From: JAHRVQ01 sp051278195
Lineage (GTDB): Bacteria > Pseudomonadota > Gammaproteobacteria > Pseudomonadales > Azotimanducaceae
Assembly (NCBI GenBank): GCA_051278195.1
Contig: JBNMQM010000003.1
Span: 1 to 64,000 of the forward strand
Reading direction: 5' to 3'
Length of the DNA: 64,000 nucleotides
In this document: positions 8,043 to 16,523 of the stretch, piece after piece
How the letters are laid out: each line of letters begins with the position of its first letter
Position numbering within the stretch: the stretch's first letter is position 1
Position numbers and translations under genes: made by a program
The notes under the pieces: generated by a model
Seen by the model: the letters and a program-made list of their open reading frames with translations, nothing else
Database searches by the model: none
Told to the model about the DNA's origin: nothing

Positions 8043-9818
8043 TTATCGGTAAATTTTCGGTTGGCCTATGGGTCGGATATTAAAACGCTTGTCTGACCAG
8101 CGATACTGAACCGGGTTTTGCTGAATAGCCGTTTCTAATTTTTGGTTTACAGCGCCGAGGATCTCGTCATCGGAATCAGCCAAATTGTAGTCAATTGTCT
8201 GCAGAGAAACGCGGTACTGGCCGCCTTCCCGCCACGCAATTCCGATCACTAATTCTGCATTTGTTTCCCTCAGCAAGCTTGGCAGTGTCAGTGTGGTTAG
8301 GGCCGGTAAGTTAAAGAATGGTACGAACAGCCCACCCCGTAATCTCGGTTGCTGGTCCGGGCACAGGGTGATGGTCCGCGCGTTTTTTAGACACTTAATG
8401 AGATGTGTTTTACCTTCATTGCCATGTTCGACCAAAGCGATTCCCTGTGACTCTCGCATTTGGCGGATGAGCTGATCTAACGAAGTTATTGTATTTGGAT
8501 GGTAATACTCTGTCGTAAAGTAGCGGTTGCCGAGAAACCGCACGAGTGCTTCGCGACTCGCCAGGGGAGGTGTGAGAATGATGCTACCTCGAAGTGTTGA
8601 TAGCGCCCCTTCGACAGACTTAATTCGTTGCTGGAATTGTTTGTCGCTGGCTCGCCAGATGCCTGGCGCTTCCAGTGCAGACTCAAAAAGTGTGGCCATT
8701 GACGGGCGGAGCCGGGTGGCTGGTTGCTTGCATTGCTTCAAGTTGATTCGCGCAATTTTCCTGCGTTTGGCCGCGATCACTGGCAGCCAAGCGAGTGAGT
8801 AACCGAGGGGGCGATAAAGCCAGCTTGGCACCCAGCGAAATATCCGGCTAAAAAGCCTCAACATCCAGCTCTCAACTGCGGTTCTTATTGGGTGACGATT
8901 AAACTGATAAAAGTCGAGCTTACCCGCTGGTCTTGTGCGGAATCGTTTGTAAGACCATAAGTACTGTGTGGGTTTTTGCCGAACCGCATTCTCGATAGCA
9001 TCATTGATTAGAGCAAGTCGCGAAGAACGCGTTGTCGATAAGGCACTCTCATCAGAGTCCATCTTATTGCAGTCGATCTTTTTAGAATCAATGTCGATAG
9101 GGTCAAACCTGATGTTAAAACCCGTTGCTGACCTTTCACATACAGCAATAAAGAGCTTTGCGCCGGTCTTCGAAAATCGCGCAATCAGTTCATTGGTAAG
9201 TGCCTCGATGCCGAAAAACGGCGCGAATTCACCTGTGTGTATTAGCGGTTCTTGGTCTGGCATGGCGCCGATGCAGCCGCCATTTTTCAGCTCGCTCAAC
9301 TGTGCCTTTATGCCAGTTCGATCAGTGCGGACAAAGCGCGTGCCTGTTCGGTCGCGCTGTTGCTGAATGAATTCGTTCAGTTGTTGATTACGATTGGGTT
9401 GGTACATGTGCGTTAGACCATAGTGCCGACCTAAAAAGTGGTTGATGACTTCCCAGTTACCCAGGTGAGGAATGACAAAAATGACCCCTTTTCCGCTTGC
9501 CACAGCCGCGTCGACGTTGGGTTGACCATCGACTTTGTGAATGAGTGCTATGAGTCGGTCGACCGGTTGGGTCCATGCAAAGGTAGTCTCGGTTATGGTC
9601 TTGCCAGTTTCCCGCAAGCTCTCTCGTGCCAGTAAAACTTGTCGATGTTTATCTAGAGCAGGATAGCAACGTTCGATATTCTCGCGGCTGACAAGCCACA
9701 TGCGGGAACGGGATAACCAGAGCGTCGTGCCGATCAAATGACCTAAGGCTCTCAACAGCGGCAGGGGTAGGTGGCCGGTCAGGCTTATAACGGCTCGATA
9801 GAGGAAACTTTTAATCAT
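8043..9818 (-). CDS. tandem LpxL/HtrB-type lysophospholipid acyltransferase, second domain degenerate
   Basis: 591 residues, about twice the usual length of lipid A late acyltransferases (about 300). The first half (1-300) has a hydrophobic N terminus and the HX4E catalytic motif H118-LGNW-E123, followed by the PDQEP loop. The second half (about 310-591) is a second copy: it keeps LCPDQQPRLRGGLFVPFF and the RWSDKRF end, but at the catalytic site PHLGNWE has become PPLASRE, so the histidine is gone. The second domain is therefore probably structural or lipid-binding. Membrane-associated; acyl donor and acceptor unknown, with lipid A-like or ornithine-lipid substrates possible. Fusion or internal duplication is visible in one frame. 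Confidence 0.85.
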   Translation of the reverse strand: MIKSFLYRAVISLTGHLPLPLLRALGHLIGTTLWLSRSRMWLVSRENIERCYPALDKHRQVLLARESLRETGKTITETTFAWTQPVDRLIALIHKVDGQPNVDAAVASGKGVIFVIPHLGNWEVINHFLGRHYGLTHMYQPNRNQQLNEFIQQQRDRTGTRFVRTDRTGIKAQLSELKNGGCIGAMPDQEPLIHTGEFAPFFGIEALTNELIARFSKTGAKLFIAVCERSATGFNIRFDPIDIDSKKIDCNKMDSDESALSTTRSSRLALINDAIENAVRQKPTQYLWSYKRFRTRPAGKLDFYQFNRHPIRTAVESWMLRLFSRIFRWVPSWLYRPLGYSLAWLPVIAAKRRKIARINLKQCKQPATRLRPSMATLFESALEAPGIWRASDKQFQQRIKSVEGALSTLRGSIILTPPLASREALVRFLGNRYFTTEYYHPNTITSLDQLIRQMRESQGIALVEHGNEGKTHLIKCLKNARTITLCPDQQPRLRGGLFVPFFNLPALTTLTLPSLLRETNAELVIGIAWREGGQYRVSLQTIDYNLADSDDEILGAVNQKLETAIQQNPVQYRWSDKRFNIRPIGQPKIYR

Positions 9819-9939
9819 GACTCGCCTGGAGCAAATTCCATATTAACTGACGCCCAAATCTACATGAGCAAGGTCCAATTAAGCAATCAAACCGATCGTT
9901 TATGGTAGGGTTGCAGTCTTTTAACGTAGGGGATTTGGA

Positions 9940-10326
9940 ATGGCGTTAGTAACGATGGTGACCATGCTTGCACTGTTAGAGTTTCTATACTTTGGTATGA
10001 AGGTTGGAGCTGCTCGCGGCAAGTATGACGTCAAAGCACCGGCGACCACAGGCAATGAACACTTCGAGCGGGCTTACAGAGTTCATTACAATACTTTGGA
10101 GCAGCTGGTCATATTCTTACCAGCCCTCTGGGCGTTTGCATTCTATGTCAACGATCTAGCAGCTGCGGGCTTAGGTGTCATTTTTCTCGTCGGCCGAATG
10201 ATTTACAGCATTGCCTACACAAAGGACCCAGCCTCGCGCGGACTGGGCATGATGTTGTCATTCATTCCGTCTCTTATCATGCTGCTGGGTGCATTTTTTG
10301 GTGCCGGGTGGCGGTATTTCTTTTAG
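9940..10326 (+). CDS. MAPEG family membrane protein
   Basis: 128 residues with four hydrophobic segments (about 1-22, 58-78, 80-100, 105-127). The signature includes GNEHFERAYRVHYNTLEQLVIFLP and LVGRMIYSIAYTKDPASRGLG, typical of MAPEG proteins related to microsomal glutathione S-transferase. Bacterial members are inner-membrane proteins, a few shown to have glutathione transferase or peroxidase activity; most are untested. It stands alone between divergent and downstream genes. Confidence 0.88.
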   Translation: MALVTMVTMLALLEFLYFGMKVGAARGKYDVKAPATTGNEHFERAYRVHYNTLEQLVIFLPALWAFAFYVNDLAAAGLGVIFLVGRMIYSIAYTKDPASRGLGMMLSFIPSLIMLLGAFFGAGWRYFF

Positions 10327-10480
10327 CGGCTTCGATAAGTCTGGCGTATTCGAAGGCGTATTCGGTTCTGTGTTGTGCTGAGTCTTGGCTGGCAACGTTG
10401 AGCCGTGCTATATATACGATATATACAACATTCAACAAATACAGACGGCCCACGGGCAATCTACATGAGGAGCAACATGC

Positions 10481-11347
10481 ATGGCAGTAGTTGACTACAA
10501 AGTGGCTGGAAGTATCGAGGAAGCCGTCGGGTTTCTCAGCAATGCCAAGATTCCCACCCGTATATTGGCGGGTGGTACGGACCTGATAATCCAATCGAAA
10601 GCCCAAGCAAATCCAATTGCAGTGGTAGATGTCAAAAAGATTGATTCCATGATGGCCGCTGTAATTGATGACAGTGGGCTAACACTAGGGCCTTCTATGA
10701 GTTGTGCCGAATTCACTCACCGAGACGATATTAAGGCACTGTTTCCAGGGTTAGTTGAATCCGCGTACCTCATTGGATCGACGCAGGTTCAAGGTCGATG
10801 CAGTATTGGCGGTAACCTATGTAATTCGTCGCCGGCCGCGGATACCGTTCCGGCGCTCATCGTAAATGGTGCGCAATGCGTTATCTCAGGACCTAGTGGC
10901 GAACGGACGGTGCCGGTTGAAGCCTTTGTCACGGGTGTGGGTCAAAATTGTATGGAAACCAACGAACTGCTGACCGCCATCAAGATTGCCAAACCGGCGC
11001 CTGGTACGGCAGATGCTTATTTACGATTTATTCCTAGAACCGAGATGGATATTGCCGTTGCCGGGGCGGGCGTTAGCCTAACGCTAGATGACAGCGGCAC
11101 CTGTACCGCCGCAAGAGTCGCCATAGGTGCCGTTGCGGTCACAGCGTTGCTAGTGCCTGAGGCAGCAAATGCGCTGATTGGCACTAAATTGGATGACGCT
11201 GCGATTCAGGCAGCAGCGGATGCGGCCACTGCCGCGTCAAAACCCATCACCGATCGCCGCGGTACAGTGGAATACCGTCGTCATGTCGTTGGTGTGTTGG
11301 TGAAGCGTGCAGCGATAATCGCCGCGCAACGAGCAAAGGAGAAGTAG
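10481..11347 (+). CDS. molybdenum hydroxylase FAD-binding subunit (CoxM/XdhB family)
   Basis: 288 residues, FAD subunit of a xanthine dehydrogenase/CO dehydrogenase-family enzyme. The FAD loops are AGGTDLI near residue 30 and IGGNLCNSSPAAD near residue 108; the C-terminal CO dehydrogenase flavoprotein domain ends with RRHVVGVLVKRA. It passes electrons from the 2Fe-2S subunit to an external acceptor. The ATG at 10481 is preceded by GAGGAGC at a suitable distance. First gene of an M-S-L operon with 3-bp gaps. The upstream 150 bp contain an AT-rich TATATA-rich stretch near 10410-10428 that could be the promoter. Confidence 0.92.
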   Translation: MAVVDYKVAGSIEEAVGFLSNAKIPTRILAGGTDLIIQSKAQANPIAVVDVKKIDSMMAAVIDDSGLTLGPSMSCAEFTHRDDIKALFPGLVESAYLIGSTQVQGRCSIGGNLCNSSPAADTVPALIVNGAQCVISGPSGERTVPVEAFVTGVGQNCMETNELLTAIKIAKPAPGTADAYLRFIPRTEMDIAVAGAGVSLTLDDSGTCTAARVAIGAVAVTALLVPEAANALIGTKLDDAAIQAAADAATAASKPITDRRGTVEYRRHVVGVLVKRAAIIAAQRAKEK

Positions 11348-11350
11348 CAC

Positions 11351-11830
11351 ATGGCAAAAATGCATGTAAGTAGCACCATAAATGGTGAAGTCATGGAGTT
11401 TCTTTGCGAACCGCAAGATACCCTATTAGATGTCCTCCGAAACCAGTTAAATATGACTGGAACCAAGGAAGGTTGTGGTTCTGGTGACTGTGGCGCGTGC
11501 TCCGTGACGATGAACGGAGCGCTCGTGTGCTCGTGTTTGGTGCTTGGTGTTGAAGCCCAGGATGCCGAAATTGGCACCGTTGAAGGTGTTTCAAATAAAG
11601 AACAGTTGCACGTGATTCAGCAAAAGTTTCTGGAGCACGCGGCCCTTCAGTGCGGTATTTGCACGCCTGGTTTGGTCGTTTCTGCACAAGCACTATTAAA
11701 AGAGAACCCCGATCCTACCGAGGAAGAGGCGCGATATTACCTGGCGGGTAATCTGTGTCGCTGTACCGGTTACGACAAAATCATCCGTGCGGTAATGGAT
11801 TCCGCCGAAACCCTTCGAGGAGGTGCCTAA
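11351..11830 (+). CDS. molybdenum hydroxylase 2Fe-2S subunit (CoxS/XdhA-type)
   Basis: 159 residues. Plant-type ferredoxin cluster cysteines are in GCGSGDCGACSV plus a further Cys in ALVCSC, and the second cluster cysteines are in LQCGICTPG and NLCRCTGYDKI. It relays electrons from the molybdopterin subunit to the FAD subunit. Length is normal for the family. Sits between the FAD and Mo subunit genes with only a few bases on each side. Confidence 0.95.
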   Translation: MAKMHVSSTINGEVMEFLCEPQDTLLDVLRNQLNMTGTKEGCGSGDCGACSVTMNGALVCSCLVLGVEAQDAEIGTVEGVSNKEQLHVIQQKFLEHAALQCGICTPGLVVSAQALLKENPDPTEEEARYYLAGNLCRCTGYDKIIRAVMDSAETLRGGA

Positions 11831-11833
11831 GTC

Positions 11834-14086
11834 ATGAGTGAAGCACAGGATTTTAAATATATTGGCACGCGGACAATACGACCTGATGGTTTTGACAAGG
11901 TCACGGGCCGAGCAAATTACGGCGCTGACCTGAGCCTACCCGGCATGATTTGGGGTCGGACGCTACGTAGCCCCCATGCTCATGCAAAAATCATCAGCAT
12001 CGACACATCGGCGGCTGAAGCCCTCGATGGTGTCTACGCCATTGCGTCTCACGCTGATTTGCCCGCAGTGGCGGATGTCGTCATTGAGGCAGGTGAGGGC
12101 AGTTCCAACCTGATTGATCTTGCCAGTAATATTTTTGCCAAGGATAAAGTGTTGTACCACGGCCATTCTATTCTTGCGGTCGCAGCTCGCACCGAGGCGA
12201 TTGCTGATCAAGCCATTGATCTAATTAAAGTCGAATATGAAGTGTTGACGCCAGTGCTGGATGTTCTTGATGCAATGGCAGACGGCGCGCCGATACTGCA
12301 CGACAATATGTTCACAGCCGGACTACCCGAAACGCCTACCCAGGCTTCAAATGTAGCCACGCGGCATGAATTTAAATTGGGTGATGTTGAGGCCGGATTT
12401 GCGCAGGCAGACGTTGTGGTCGAGCGTGATTTCTATACTCCGACCGTGCACCAGGGCTATATAGAGCCCCACGCTTGTGTCGGCAAATATGACGAAAACG
12501 GGCAGTCGATGATCTGGTGTTGTACCCAGGGTCACTTTGATGTCCGCGCGAGCACCGCGGCACTTTTGAAGATGAACCTAAGCCAGCTTAAGGTCATCGC
12601 GAGTGAAATTGGCGGCGGGTTTGGCGGCAAAACAACAGTTTATCACGAGCCTGTGTCGCTGATTCTCTCTCGAAAATCCGGTCGCCCTGTCAAAATGGTA
12701 ATGAATCGGGACGAAGTGTTTAAGGCATCTGGGCCTGGTTCGGCATCTAGATTGTGGGTCAAGGTTGGCGCTAAAAAGGACGGTACGATTACCGCAATGC
12801 AAGGTCGGTTCCATTACGAAGCTGGGGCTTTTAAAGGCTCTCCTGTGATGATGGGCTGCATGACGGCGTTTACCCCGTACAACCTCGAGAATGTCTATGT
12901 AGAAGGGTTTGATGTTGTTGTGAATAAGCCCAAGGTTGCGGCTTACAGAGCACCGGGTGCGCCGCAGGCTGAGTTTGCGGCTGAGATGGTCGTCAATGAA
13001 ATTGCTGAAAAGATTGGCATGGATCCGATTGAACTTCGGTTGAAAAATGCCGCAAAAGAAGGCACTCAAACGATTTATGGACCCAAGCTCAAGCGAGTTG
13101 GTCTGGTGGAGTGTCTCGAGGCGATCAGAGATTCGCCACACTATCAGTCTGCGCTGAAAGAAAATCAGGGCCGCGGTGTTGCGGCAGGCTTCTGGTTTAA
13201 CGTTGGTGGCCAGTCTAGCGTCAACCTGAATATGAATCCGGATGGTACGGCCACGATTGTGGAAGGTTCGCCTGACATTGGTGGTTCTCGTGCTTCTATG
13301 CAGTTGATGGCAGCGGAAACAATGGGTATGCCAGCCGAGAACTTCAAACCCATTATCGCAGACACTGAAAACGTTGCATTTAGTGCAGGTACCGGTGGCA
13401 GTCGCACAACATTTGCGACCGGCATGGCTGTTATTGAAGCTGCTCAGGATGTTATTCAGCAGATGAAACAACGTGCAGCGGCAGTATGGAACGTCACCGC
13501 GGACCAAGTCGATTGGTCTGACGGCGTCGCAATTAATACGGCAGGTGAAGATCGATTGACGGCGGCTGAAATATGCAAAGGTGCCGACCGTACGGGGGGG
13601 CAGATTTCAGGTCGAGGTAATATTAATGCCCGCGGCGCTGGGCCTAGCTTCGCAGTGCACTTATGCGACGTGGAAGTGGATAAAGAAACCGGCAAGGTGG
13701 ATGTCGTTCGTTACACGGCAGCACAGGATGCGGGCAAAGCGATTCATCCCAGCTACGTTGAAGGCCAACTCCAAGGGGGCGCCGTCCAAGGTATTGGCTG
13801 GGCGCTTAACGAAGAGTATGTCTATAGCAAAGATGGACTGCTTGAGAATGCTGGTTTCCTAGATTACCGCATTCCCTTAGCGTCTGATTTGCCTATGATC
13901 GATGCCATCATCGTCGAGGTACCTAATGCCTTTCACCCTTTCGGTGTTAGAGGCGTTGGCGAGTCCGGCATTATCCCCCCATTAGCAGCGGTTGGCAGTG
14001 CAGTTAGCCACGCAATTGGTGTACCGGTTACGGATTTACCGTGCTCTCCACCTCGTGTACTCAAGCTTGTACAAGACAACGCTTAA
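11834..14086 (+). CDS. molybdenum hydroxylase catalytic subunit (XdhC-fold large subunit, CoxL-like)
   Basis: 750 residues, molybdopterin-cytosine-dinucleotide-type large subunit. Cofactor motifs: GGGFGGKT (about residue 259), the active-site loop AAYRAPGAPQ and the catalytic glutamate in RGVGESGIIPP near the C terminus. The active-site loop lacks the AYxCSFR signature of true (form I) CO dehydrogenase, so this is an aldehyde, purine or aromatic hydroxylase, not a CO oxidiser. Substrate unknown. Operon with FAD and FeS subunits upstream and a MoaD-like protein 15 bp downstream. No XdhC-like sulfuration or insertion factor is in the window. Confidence 0.92.
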   Translation: MSEAQDFKYIGTRTIRPDGFDKVTGRANYGADLSLPGMIWGRTLRSPHAHAKIISIDTSAAEALDGVYAIASHADLPAVADVVIEAGEGSSNLIDLASNIFAKDKVLYHGHSILAVAARTEAIADQAIDLIKVEYEVLTPVLDVLDAMADGAPILHDNMFTAGLPETPTQASNVATRHEFKLGDVEAGFAQADVVVERDFYTPTVHQGYIEPHACVGKYDENGQSMIWCCTQGHFDVRASTAALLKMNLSQLKVIASEIGGGFGGKTTVYHEPVSLILSRKSGRPVKMVMNRDEVFKASGPGSASRLWVKVGAKKDGTITAMQGRFHYEAGAFKGSPVMMGCMTAFTPYNLENVYVEGFDVVVNKPKVAAYRAPGAPQAEFAAEMVVNEIAEKIGMDPIELRLKNAAKEGTQTIYGPKLKRVGLVECLEAIRDSPHYQSALKENQGRGVAAGFWFNVGGQSSVNLNMNPDGTATIVEGSPDIGGSRASMQLMAAETMGMPAENFKPIIADTENVAFSAGTGGSRTTFATGMAVIEAAQDVIQQMKQRAAAVWNVTADQVDWSDGVAINTAGEDRLTAAEICKGADRTGGQISGRGNINARGAGPSFAVHLCDVEVDKETGKVDVVRYTAAQDAGKAIHPSYVEGQLQGGAVQGIGWALNEEYVYSKDGLLENAGFLDYRIPLASDLPMIDAIIVEVPNAFHPFGVRGVGESGIIPPLAAVGSAVSHAIGVPVTDLPCSPPRVLKLVQDNA

Positions 14087-14101
14087 GGTCAGACCCTAGC
14101 G

Positions 14102-14344
14102 ATGGCTAAGGTAATGTTCTCCAGTGAACTACAAAAGTTCACTGGAGAAGTCAGTACTTCCGTCCATGCCGCCGATTATCGGTCTTTGATTACGGCGTTG
14201 TGTGACCAGTACGTGGATCTCGATCGCGTTATGCTTACCGCAATGGCCGTGGCTATTGATGGTGTGATAATCGTTGACCCGTTACTCGAACCTATCGGTG
14301 CAGACAGTGAGATACACTTTCTTCACTTCGTTGCAGGCGGCTAA
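14102..14344 (+). CDS. MoaD/ThiS-like sulfur carrier protein
   Basis: 80 residues, beta-grasp fold, with the diagnostic C-terminal Gly-Gly (HFLHFVAGG-stop) that is adenylated and thiocarboxylated to donate sulfur in molybdopterin synthesis. It follows the large hydroxylase subunit by 15 bp, which suggests dedicated cofactor supply for that enzyme. No MoaE partner is visible nearby; a moaA lies 28 kb away. It could instead be the general MoaD of the genome. Confidence 0.8.
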   Translation: MAKVMFSSELQKFTGEVSTSVHAADYRSLITALCDQYVDLDRVMLTAMAVAIDGVIIVDPLLEPIGADSEIHFLHFVAGG

Positions 14345-14346
14345 AA

Positions 14347-15381
14347 CTGAACATTCGATCAACCGAATTTGGTGCGCTGAAAGATGGCTCACCGGCAACC
14401 TTGTTTCACCTAGAGAATGATCTTCTTGAGTTGCAGGTCAGTAATTATGGTGCTCGTTTAATATCACTCCGCTATAAGCCGTTGAATCAGCAGCTGATAC
14501 TTGGCCAGTGGTCCTTAGCGAATTACCTGCAAGATCTGAGTTGTTTCGGGGCTGTCGTGGGTCGTACCTGCAATCGCATCGAAAATGCACAATTTGAACT
14601 CGATGGTGTGCAATATCATTTGGAAGCAAATGAAGCTCCCAATCATCTACATGGAGGTTCTGAGGGTTTCCAGAATCGGTGTTGGGCTGCAGAGGTTGAG
14701 GCCAATGCGCTTATCTTTACGATTGAGTCTTGTGATGGCGAAGGCGGTTACCCTGGTAATGTTGTGGCTTCCGTGCGAATTACTCTTGAGGGTGGGCAGG
14801 TAGGCTATGAATATCATGCGGTTGTTGATCGCCCGACCTATGTCGATCTGACTAATCATGCCTATTTCAGTTTGGATAACACCGGCAGTATTCTTGATCA
14901 TGAGTTGATGATTGCGGCGCAACGCTTCGCTGCTATAGACGAAGCACTGATACCCACCGGAAGTTTAAAGAATGTAGATCAATCACCATTTGATTTTCGT
15001 GTGCCGAGAACGCTACAGAGCGGTATCGAACAACACGATCCCCAGCTTAAATTAGGAAATGGCTACGACCACAGTTATTTACTAGACAGTGACTTGTTAA
15101 AGAGTCGTTCACAGGGTGGTGATAGATTAGACAAGACAATGCAACCGGCCGCGACGCTGTATTCCTCAAAAAGTCGTATCGAAATGCAGCTTTTCACGAC
15201 AGCGCCCGCTGTTCAGTTGTACACGGGGAATTTTCTCGACAAACCCAATTCGGCGTTATGTCTTGAAACCCAACACCTACCCAATGCATGTAATCAACAT
15301 GGCTTTGAGGCGCCGCTTACGACGCCGGTTGAACCCTATTTTAGTCGAACCGATTTCTGTTTTCGAATGAGAGAATCATAA
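14347..15381 (+). CDS. galM: aldose 1-epimerase (galactose mutarotase)
   Basis: Interconverts alpha and beta anomers of galactose at the start of the Leloir pathway. Family landmarks: GRTCNRIENAQFELDG, the catalytic His in NHLHGG, LTNHAYFSLD and GYDHSYLLD, and the C-terminal CLETQHLPNACN segment with the catalytic Glu. The first ATG/GTG/TTG in frame is the TTG at 14401, but homology (STEFGALKDGSPATLFHLEN) continues upstream to a CTG at 14347, 2 bp after the moaD stop. The frame is closed by TGA at 14308. So the start is probably CTG or another rare codon. It overlaps galK as TAATG. Confidence 0.88.
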   Translation: MNIRSTEFGALKDGSPATLFHLENDLLELQVSNYGARLISLRYKPLNQQLILGQWSLANYLQDLSCFGAVVGRTCNRIENAQFELDGVQYHLEANEAPNHLHGGSEGFQNRCWAAEVEANALIFTIESCDGEGGYPGNVVASVRITLEGGQVGYEYHAVVDRPTYVDLTNHAYFSLDNTGSILDHELMIAAQRFAAIDEALIPTGSLKNVDQSPFDFRVPRTLQSGIEQHDPQLKLGNGYDHSYLLDSDLLKSRSQGGDRLDKTMQPAATLYSSKSRIEMQLFTTAPAVQLYTGNFLDKPNSALCLETQHLPNACNQHGFEAPLTTPVEPYFSRTDFCFRMRES

Positions 15382-16517
15382 TGTCACTGTCGGATGCTTT
15401 TTCGACTCACTTCTCACACAACGCAGAAGCTGAGTTTTTTTCTCCTGGTCGAGTAAATTTGATCGGTGAACATATTGATTATTGTGGTGGTCTAGTCTTG
15501 CCAATGGCGATTGATCGAGGGACCCGCGCGGTCGCAGCAAAGAATAATGATGGACTCGTCAGAATTTTCTCTGAGCGGTTCGGAGAGGAGAAAATCATCC
15601 CTTTGCGACCCGGTTCTGCAGCTGGCCACTGGTCCGATTTTGCTGTGGGTGTCGTGTCACTTCTTTCGCCCCATAGAGCTATCGTTGGGGTTGATATTTA
15701 TGTCACCGATAATATTAGTGCAGGAGGGCTGAGTAGTTCTGCTTCTTTTTCTTTGCTCCTTTCACATATTTTGCTTTGGGCTGCTGATGATCTTCCAACA
15801 GATATTGAATCGAGGCTTGAGCTGGCTCGAATGTGTCAGAAAGTAGAGCACGAGTTTATCGGAGTTAACTGCGGAATCATGGACCAGGCATCAATCGCTC
15901 TGGGTGGCATTGTTGTGCTCGATTGCGCTAACCTAACATTCGAGACTGTCGCTGTAGATTTCAGCGGCTACTCGTTGCTGGTAATGGACACACAGCACCA
16001 GCGCGCACTTGCCGGGTCAAAATACAATGAGCGCGTCAAAGAGATAGCGCAGATTTCCACGATATTGAGTCGGCAGTATGATATTTGCAATCTATGTGAT
16101 CTATCGTTTGAAGAATTAGATAATGCACTGTCACTCGTCGATGACAGCGTCTTACGTCGCCGGTTGACTCACGTGGTGTCAGAAAATGAACGCGTCACAC
16201 TGGCTGTGTCGGCGTTGCGTGACGGTAACCTGGCTAAGTTCGGCGAGCTAATGGATCAGAGTCATCAATCCTTGCGCGAGGATTATGAAGTGACTGGTGA
16301 CGCCTTGGACACGATCGTGAGGATCAGTCAGCAGCAACGAGGTACGCTTGGTGCCCGGATGACAGGTGCCGGGTTCGGGGGTTGCGCGTTAGCGCTTGTG
16401 GCGTCGGATGATGTGCCTGCACATAACGCCAACATCGCTGACAAATTTGAAAAGGCGACAGGTGTCACACCAAAAATATTCAGTGTTCTACCAAAACCTG
16501 CCGTTGGTATTGTCTAA
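15381..16517 (+). CDS. galK: galactokinase
   Basis: 378 residues, GHMP kinase that phosphorylates galactose at C1. The signature GRVNLIGEHIDYCGG lies near residue 24, the ATP loop GGLSSSASFS near 115 and MTGAGFGGCALAL near the C terminus. CGIMDQ carries the catalytic Asp. Coupled to galM by stop-start overlap; galE is convergent and 7 bp away, so the three Leloir genes are grouped but not in one transcript. galT is absent from the window. Confidence 0.95.
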   Translation: MSLSDAFSTHFSHNAEAEFFSPGRVNLIGEHIDYCGGLVLPMAIDRGTRAVAAKNNDGLVRIFSERFGEEKIIPLRPGSAAGHWSDFAVGVVSLLSPHRAIVGVDIYVTDNISAGGLSSSASFSLLLSHILLWAADDLPTDIESRLELARMCQKVEHEFIGVNCGIMDQASIALGGIVVLDCANLTFETVAVDFSGYSLLVMDTQHQRALAGSKYNERVKEIAQISTILSRQYDICNLCDLSFEELDNALSLVDDSVLRRRLTHVVSENERVTLAVSALRDGNLAKFGELMDQSHQSLREDYEVTGDALDTIVRISQQQRGTLGARMTGAGFGGCALALVASDDVPAHNANIADKFEKATGVTPKIFSVLPKPAVGIV

Positions 16518-16523
16518 GCCTAG

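Noticed and set aside
12578..13507. 309-residue open frame on the minus strand
   Set aside because: Lies wholly within the molybdenum hydroxylase large subunit gene and has a Cys/Arg/His-rich composition typical of an antisense shadow.
11834..14086. CO dehydrogenase large subunit (CoxL form I)
   Set aside because: Active-site loop is AYRAPGAPQ, not AYxCSFR.
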